Source: Polytrichum commune
Taxonomy: Eukaryota > Streptophyta > Polytrichopsida > Polytrichales > Polytrichaceae
Direction: 5' to 3'
Length of the DNA stretch: 60,000 bases
Assembly (NCBI GenBank): GCA_950295325.1
Contig: OX485803.1
Span: 16,308,001 to 16,368,000 of the forward strand
Below are positions 54,191-60,000 of the stretch, in pieces. The stretch's first letter is position 1. Every line of letters starts with the position of its first letter. Both the position numbers and the translations under genes were made by a program. The notes beneath the pieces are model-generated. The model saw only the letters and a list, made by a program, of their open reading frames with translations, made no database searches and was not told the origin of the DNA.

Positions 54191-56487
54191 ATGCAAATAA
54201 TACTAAGTGATGATATACTCAAAACAAAGTGTTGATCCACTCAAAACACCTCATTAAGGGACGTCACAAGTTCAATTGCTATCAAATAAAGGGCTAATGC
54301 ATTTACAAGAATACTTGCACAATCTCTTGCTTCCAAAGTACACTTAATGTAGTTTGGAGCTACATTAAACATCAAATTTGGTGTGGTCTTAAAGAGAGAC
54401 TACAAGAAATGGACTGCAAGAATCATATACTCAAAACCCATCGCTACAACAAGAGTCAAAGAGAGGAGAGCTTTGAATCTTTAAAAAGTTAAATACATTG
54501 AGTTATCCTAGGAGAGAGGTTAAATCCCCATGAGAGAGGGAGAGAAAAACCATAGAGGGAGGGCCAAGGCATTTGCTGGAATGGTGTCGTGATAGGGAGG
54601 GAACGGTAAGGGGAAGGAGGCTTAAATGGTTAAGCATTCCCTACTACTACCTCCAATAAAAATTATCATGAACAAGTAGTGGAGTCAAGTGGCCTCCCAT
54701 GATGCACCCATTTGCTCTCCACTAGGCACTCATTTTTAGAAGCACTAAAATTTGTATTATTGACACCCTTTAAACTAGGCTAGGATGGTTTAAAACACCA
54801 AAGTCAAGTATTTTCGGTCACCTCGAGACAAGGAGCTGGCACTGCAAAGGTCATACTAAAGTGGTTGCTCTCATCCTACGAGATGAATGAGCTCTCACCA
54901 ATGTTTTCACTTGAGTGCCACAAATCCCTAGCCAAATTTACTAGCACTTAAGTTCATCTCCTTGATTTGAAATACATGCAAGCCTTCAAGTGGGTCATTA
55001 CACTACTTAAACAACTCCAAAGGCTCCTTTTGATAGCCAATGCATCTCTACCATAATCATGGGCTTCAAAGTGAAAATTATACTAACTAGAGTTGGGCCA
55101 CATCAATGCTTAGCACCTTATATCTTCAGGGGGGGGGGGGGCATTTCAAAGTGTGTGACTTTATACTTTGGTAGCCCTAAATTCTTAGGTAGTATCACCT
55201 TAAACCAATAAGTTAGGATATTTGGCATACATGTGGTAGCTATGTGAACCGAAAACAATTTTCATGTATATAAACATAACAAAACAAAACCAAGTGTATT
55301 GCAAAAAAAATCTCCCATTATTGAAAAAAATGCAAATTTTTGAAGTGAAAATTGTGTTTTCACCCAAATCCATTAGGGGGGGGGGGTTTGATGTTCACAT
55401 GGTGAACATTCTCATATTCACCATGTAGTTATTATGCAAGATTTTAAGGTGTTGTTTTAGGCGGGGTGTTGGTTTTAGCACCCTCTACCTTACGTCTTTT
55501 GTAAAAATCAACGTCAATATGTTTCAACTAGATTCAAGATGTTCATAACTTGTGACAAGGTTGCATACAATTAGGGTCTAGATTCTTATTCCTTGATCCA
55601 CCACATTTACAACTTGAGATGGTGCTTCAACTTTGTGTGGCAGGCCCTTCACAAGTGTTTTTGAATTGGATAATGTGCCAAGTTGTGAAGGAAGTCATTT
55701 TGAAATGTTGATGACCAAAGTTATTTCAAGTTGAGTAAATTGTGAAACTAAATCAAACTTTGGCATGTTCTTGTGTCCATCATTGCAACACACAAAATAT
55801 CATCTTGATACTACGCATCTTGATATGTGACCACTAACCGATTGTTGAGTGGTTGATGATTTATTGATATATTCTATTCAAGTCAATGAGTCATACCTTC
55901 AAAATCTACGATATATCATATGAGTTCATAGTATGTCCAAAAGTAGAGGTCCACAAAAAGACACCAAGTATTTATACACGATTGCATCTTAATTGCTTTT
56001 ATAGAAGTGCATCAAAAAACTTAGTTTAGACTAAATATTGAAAGAAGTTCAAACTTCTCTATATTTAATTTTGAAAGGATATGATTTTATTTTCATAATT
56101 TGTTTGAAGAATTCAAATTTTCTCAACCCATCATTTGGAAAGTAATTTTTGATATTGTCCGTCATATTGAAAAGAAAAGAAAAGAAACGAAACCTGTCAC
56201 ATGAAATAAAGATAGACCCATCAAAATAAACCAATGTTAGAACGGAGTCACACATAACTAGCCAAAAACCAACACATTTATATTGCACAATGTTTTTGTA
56301 ATATGCACAATTGCAAGATCCATTGGATCAATCAAACTATTCAACTACAACATTCTACAAGTCTTATGGGACGTCAACTGGGGAAGTAGGTCCAACACAT
56401 CTAGTGATTCGATGGGGCAAATCGGGATTGGGGGCACGGGAACTCCTTTTCTTCCCTCAATTCCCACTTTTTGTTACTGAAACGGGA
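54191..56487. other. Gene-empty region with two poly-G tracts
   Basis: Runs of about 12 G occur near 55130-55141 and 55376-55387. No inverted-repeat transposon border could be confirmed at either. Frames are short and unsupported. Confidence 0.45.
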
Positions 56488-57433
56488 GTCTCAGGGCCAC
56501 TTCACACACGAGACTGAGAGCCCATGACCATTGCACTTCAAGCACTCTCATTGGTGGAAAAGGCGGAGCTGGTCCAAGTTCGCTTCACACTATGCTTGAG
56601 GGACCAACGGAGTATGTGAACGCAAGATGGATGTAAAGTCTACATGGATTCTTACATGGCATCAAATGGATCATGTTTCATGGTCACTTGGACCATTTTC
56701 AAAAACCACTTCTTGGAGGTAGGCCTAACACAAAACCGCAAGACCATGGCATTCCGAACGATGACAACCGTTGTTTTATTCTATTTTATCATGTGTAAGG
56801 ACCTGCATGAATAGAAATTCATTGAATTAGTGTTTGGTTAAGGGCCTGGTCACATATGACTTCACACCACACTTGAGGGTCCGTGACCACAATACATGAT
56901 TTTGGAGGTGTCTTGGGACATGCCTTAGTACTAAGGGCCACTTTACACACGTGCCAAGAGCCGTGACCATGAAATTGTGAGAGCCCAAAAGAAAGTGTCC
57001 AAAGGCCGTCCCAACACACCTCCAAAATTATGTAGTGTGGTCACGGACCCTCAAGTATAGTGTGAAGTCAATGTGACTGGTCCTTTAACCAAATGCCATT
57101 TCAATGAATTTCTACTCATGCGGGTCCTCACACATGATAAAACAAAATAAACCAACGGTTGTGACCATTCGGAGTGCCATGGTCTCCCGGTTTTATGTTA
57201 GGCGTACCTCCAAGAGGTGGTTTTTGAAAATAATCCAAGTGAGCATGAAACATGATCCATTCGATGCCATGTAGGAATCCATGTAGACTTTACATCCATC
57301 TTGCATTCACATACTTTGTTGGTCCCTCAAGCATAGTGTGAATCGAACTTGGACCGGCTCCGCCTTTCCCACCAATGAGAATGCTTGAAGTGTAATGGTC
57401 ACGGGCTCGCAGTCTCGTGTGTGAAGTGGCCCT
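56488..57433. mobile_element. Fold-back repeat, arms of about 430 bp
   Basis: The left arm (about 56488-56928) is the inverse complement of the right arm (about 57009-57433), with roughly 80-bp spacer and good similarity throughout. The outer end reads AGGGCCACTTCACACACGAGACT. The right arm plus spacer (from AGGGCCACTTTACACACG at about 56936) looks like one complete short unit; the left arm looks like an inverted partial copy of it. No clean target duplication was found. A related copy is at 59528-60000. Confidence 0.7.
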
Positions 57434-59527
57434 ATGAACATGAGGTTGTCTAGACGAGTTGAAAACAGTAGGTTCACTTGTAGTTGCAACAGGTGGGACT
57501 AAATCCATACATTGAACTGACATGGGTTTTTCATTACTATGTTTAATTTGGGCACACCACTTTATAATGCCAATAATTCTTTGTATCTTCATCCATTTGT
57601 TTGTTTATTTGTTTTGTTTTTTTCTTGGGAACACAGGATGTGTTTGATCACTTGGTTAGTTTTTCGTCAAGTAGAGAGACGATTTCACGACCGGGAATCG
57701 AACCACCAACCACTCCATTCGGTTTGGTTACCTCCCACTAACACCTAATAGTTTAAGGGTCATCTCATACCAATTTGTATCTTCATCTGACTGAATATCA
57801 TAATTCATTCCTTTATCCTCTAGGATGGGGTCTTATTTTCCCCCTTCAAGTCTTTTGCCTCTTTTTTGGACTTGGTAGTTTCTTTTGGCCTATGCAACAA
57901 TGGATCTCAATTGGCATCACAACCATTCCCAAGGGACAACACCAAGGGATTAATATGAACTCAAGGATGACTAGGTTTGATTTTATGCCACGTTGTAATG
58001 TCCACATTGCAAATTGGGAAAGTTTTGTGATGCTTCAAGCACTCGTAGCCAAAACATAATGGCCACACTCTTGCAATGAAAGTAATTATCCCAAGTCAGA
58101 AAACCACATATCAACCACACTTTAAAAGCATGCAAGCACTAAACAATATCAGACACGAAACTTAAAATTTGAATGCACTTGACTGAAAGGAAATATAAAA
58201 TGTACCACTAGGATCACTATCGTTAGGGTTGCAAAGCAAATCTTGCAAAACCATTTTGAATCAACATGTTTTGGAGTAGAGGCACTCAAAGGGAAGGTTC
58301 GTGGATGGAGTCTCAATATCATGTATGGGGCTCTCTAGAGCTACCACAAGATTCATTTGAGAACAATTCTTCGTATCCAAGGTCAAGGTCAAGGTACATT
58401 TGAACCTGTCAAGTCTATATATAACACATGCAAATAATAAACAAAATGAAATTAGATATACATTAGAAAGGTGAATAGAAAGGACTTTCAAAGGAACAAG
58501 ATCATGATTTGGAACTTTAGGAACAAAACCATGGCTTGATAAATACCTAGTTCAGGAGCAAAGTTCTAACTTTATGTAGACCTACGTCCTTCATAAAGTC
58601 CAGATTTCATAGACACCTAGTTCAAGAACCAAGTCTTTACTTTCACTACCACTTACTTCCAGCCAAATCCAAGGTTTAATCAAATTTATTCCAAGGATAC
58701 CCTTACACTCCATGAACATCTATCTAGATTATGAACACTACATGTAGGATAACATTACAAACTCGAGGATTGCCCACTGTCCACTAGGACTTGACATGGT
58801 ATGCACCGTATGCTTAATGTAGAGTTGTCTAGGGTGAAACAGTATATGAAATTCACATGACTATACATATTTTGGACCATGAATAAGGCTTATACCATGT
58901 ATACTTCCAAAGGACTTGAGCTCATATTTAACCTTTTGTAATGACCTAAATTGCACCCTCAATTTGTTAAAGCAACAAATTGGCCATGGATTGTCTACGG
59001 ACTTCATCACCACTAGCAATTGCAAGCAAGAAATATCATAGCCAATGCCAAAAACTATTGGTCATAGTGTGCATAATCCTCATTGACTAAAAACCGATGC
59101 CATGAGAGTTATGCATACTATCCACGATGAAGACCATAAATGGAAGAACTCCATGGATGCAAACCTTGAAATCCACATGCATGCAATGAAATAATCAAAG
59201 ATATAATTGCATGGACTAGCTAGTTACAGTCAATTTTACATGAGAAAGATGAAAGAGGGGCATGCGCCTTCTGGATGTTTGGCTTCCCTTACCCTAGGTT
59301 TTGGTTGCCTAGTTGATTCATCTATTGATGGCCGAAAGCCTCACGCAACACACCACTTGTCAATAAATAATCTCACGTGTAATCATGGGCATAGTGTGGG
59401 CATAACACTTTGTTGATGTCTTAATTAGCATGCCCAACAACACACCATGGATGATATGTATGGCAACACATAGCTGTCAAATAGTTCTTACAACTATACA
59501 ACAAACTATATGTAGTTTACGCACTCA
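57434..59527. other. Gene-empty spacer
   Basis: No protein motif is recognised. A short frame at 57775-58059 has a hydrophobic stretch but nothing diagnostic. Confidence 0.45.
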
Positions 59528-60000
59528 GGGCCACCTCACACACAAGCCAAGAGCCGTGACCATGAAATTGTGAGAGCCCAAAAGAAAGTGTCCAAAGGCT
59601 GTTCCAAGACACCTTAAAAATCATGTAGTGTGGTCATGTGTACCTTCATATGTGACCGGGCTCTCAACCAAATGCTATTTCAATGAATTTCTAATCATGC
59701 AAATTCTCACACATGTTAAAACAGAATAAATCAATGGTTGTGAACGTTCGGAGTGTCATGGTCTCCCAGTGGTTTTGTGCTAGGCCTACCTCCAAGAGGT
59801 GGTTTTTGAAAATAGTCCAAGTGACCATGAAACATGATCCATTTGATGCCATGTAGGAATCCATGTAGACTTTACATCCATCTTGCGTTCACATAATCCG
59901 TTGGTCCCTCAAGCGTAGTGTGAAGCAAACGTGGACGGGCTCCGCCTTTTCCACCAATGACGATGCTTGAAGTGTAATGGTCACGGGCTCTCAGTCTCGT
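59528..60000 (+). mobile_element. Second copy of the AGGGCCAC repeat, cut by the window end
   Basis: It begins CAGGGCCACCTCACACACAAGCCAAG and follows the spacer and right arm of the 56936-57433 unit in the same orientation, reaching CTCAGTCTCGT at the end of the window. It is a diverged copy (several percent or more). The right terminus lies just outside. Confidence 0.75.

Noticed and set aside
55130-55390. Poly-G-ended MITE
   Set aside because: Two G runs occur in the same orientation; no inverted partner or target duplication was found.

Overview
The window is nuclear DNA of a repeat-rich eukaryote, most likely a green plant of the streptophyte lineage. This is inferred from interstitial CCCTAAA (TTTAGGG-type) telomere-like tracts, GT-AG introns, TATA boxes, a Ty1/copia retrotransposon, a BED-DUF659-hATC transposase, and Tourist-, CACTA- and hAT-type MITEs. 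The species cannot be named from the sequence. No tRNA, rRNA, CRISPR or organellar gene was seen.

Layout. 1-12.3 kb is AT-rich and gene-poor but holds several cleanly bounded small transposons: TSD TGTTTCCC at 1609-1947, CACTA-type at 3513-3711, TSD CGTTCTTT at 3789-4278, TSD GTTTGTAT at 4989-5704, a solo-LTR-like unit at 9220-9758 and a Tourist-like MITE at 11316-11560. 12.3-15.4 kb carries a two-exon, minus-strand transposase-like gene (DUF7869-like). Upstream of it lies a 120-bp tandem array built from the 20-bp palindrome TTTGGGTCGACCGACCCAAA.

That array is split by one very large hAT-superfamily element, 16177-37767 (21.6 kb), with CAGGGTT inverted ends and a perfect 8-bp target duplication ACCCAAAC. 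Removing the element and one TSD copy restores the array's repeat unit exactly. The element holds its own transposase gene on the plus strand and three cargo genes on the minus strand: a coiled-coil/RING-like gene, a small acidic gene and a protein-kinase-like gene. A young copia element (18835-25021, LTRs identical except for a 40-bp tandem duplication) has cut the transposase gene in two. The nesting order is therefore palindrome array, then hAT, then copia. The transposase and two of the three cargo genes each have a several-hundred-bp CCGTCCGC-type array next to a TATA box.

37.8-38.2 kb is the rest of the palindrome array. 41.2-49.6 kb is a plus-strand gene block: a multi-exon gene with ParB/DGQHR-like and degenerate DNA-methyltransferase-like motifs, a small two-exon gene, an FCP1/NIF-like HAD phosphatase gene and two low-complexity exons. 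The same palindrome occurs in most introns of this block, and twice in an exon, where it is translated as FGSTDPN-type heptads. 50-60 kb has no convincing gene; it holds degenerate repeats at about 52.9-54.2 kb and a fold-back repeat family at 56.5-57.4 and 59.5-60 kb.

A pattern across the window: five long frames (copia polyprotein, RING-like, kinase-like, methyltransferase-like, FCP1-like) are broken by single in-frame stop codons, nine in all, with no frameshift seen inside their exons. They are best read as recently decayed or stop-containing genes.
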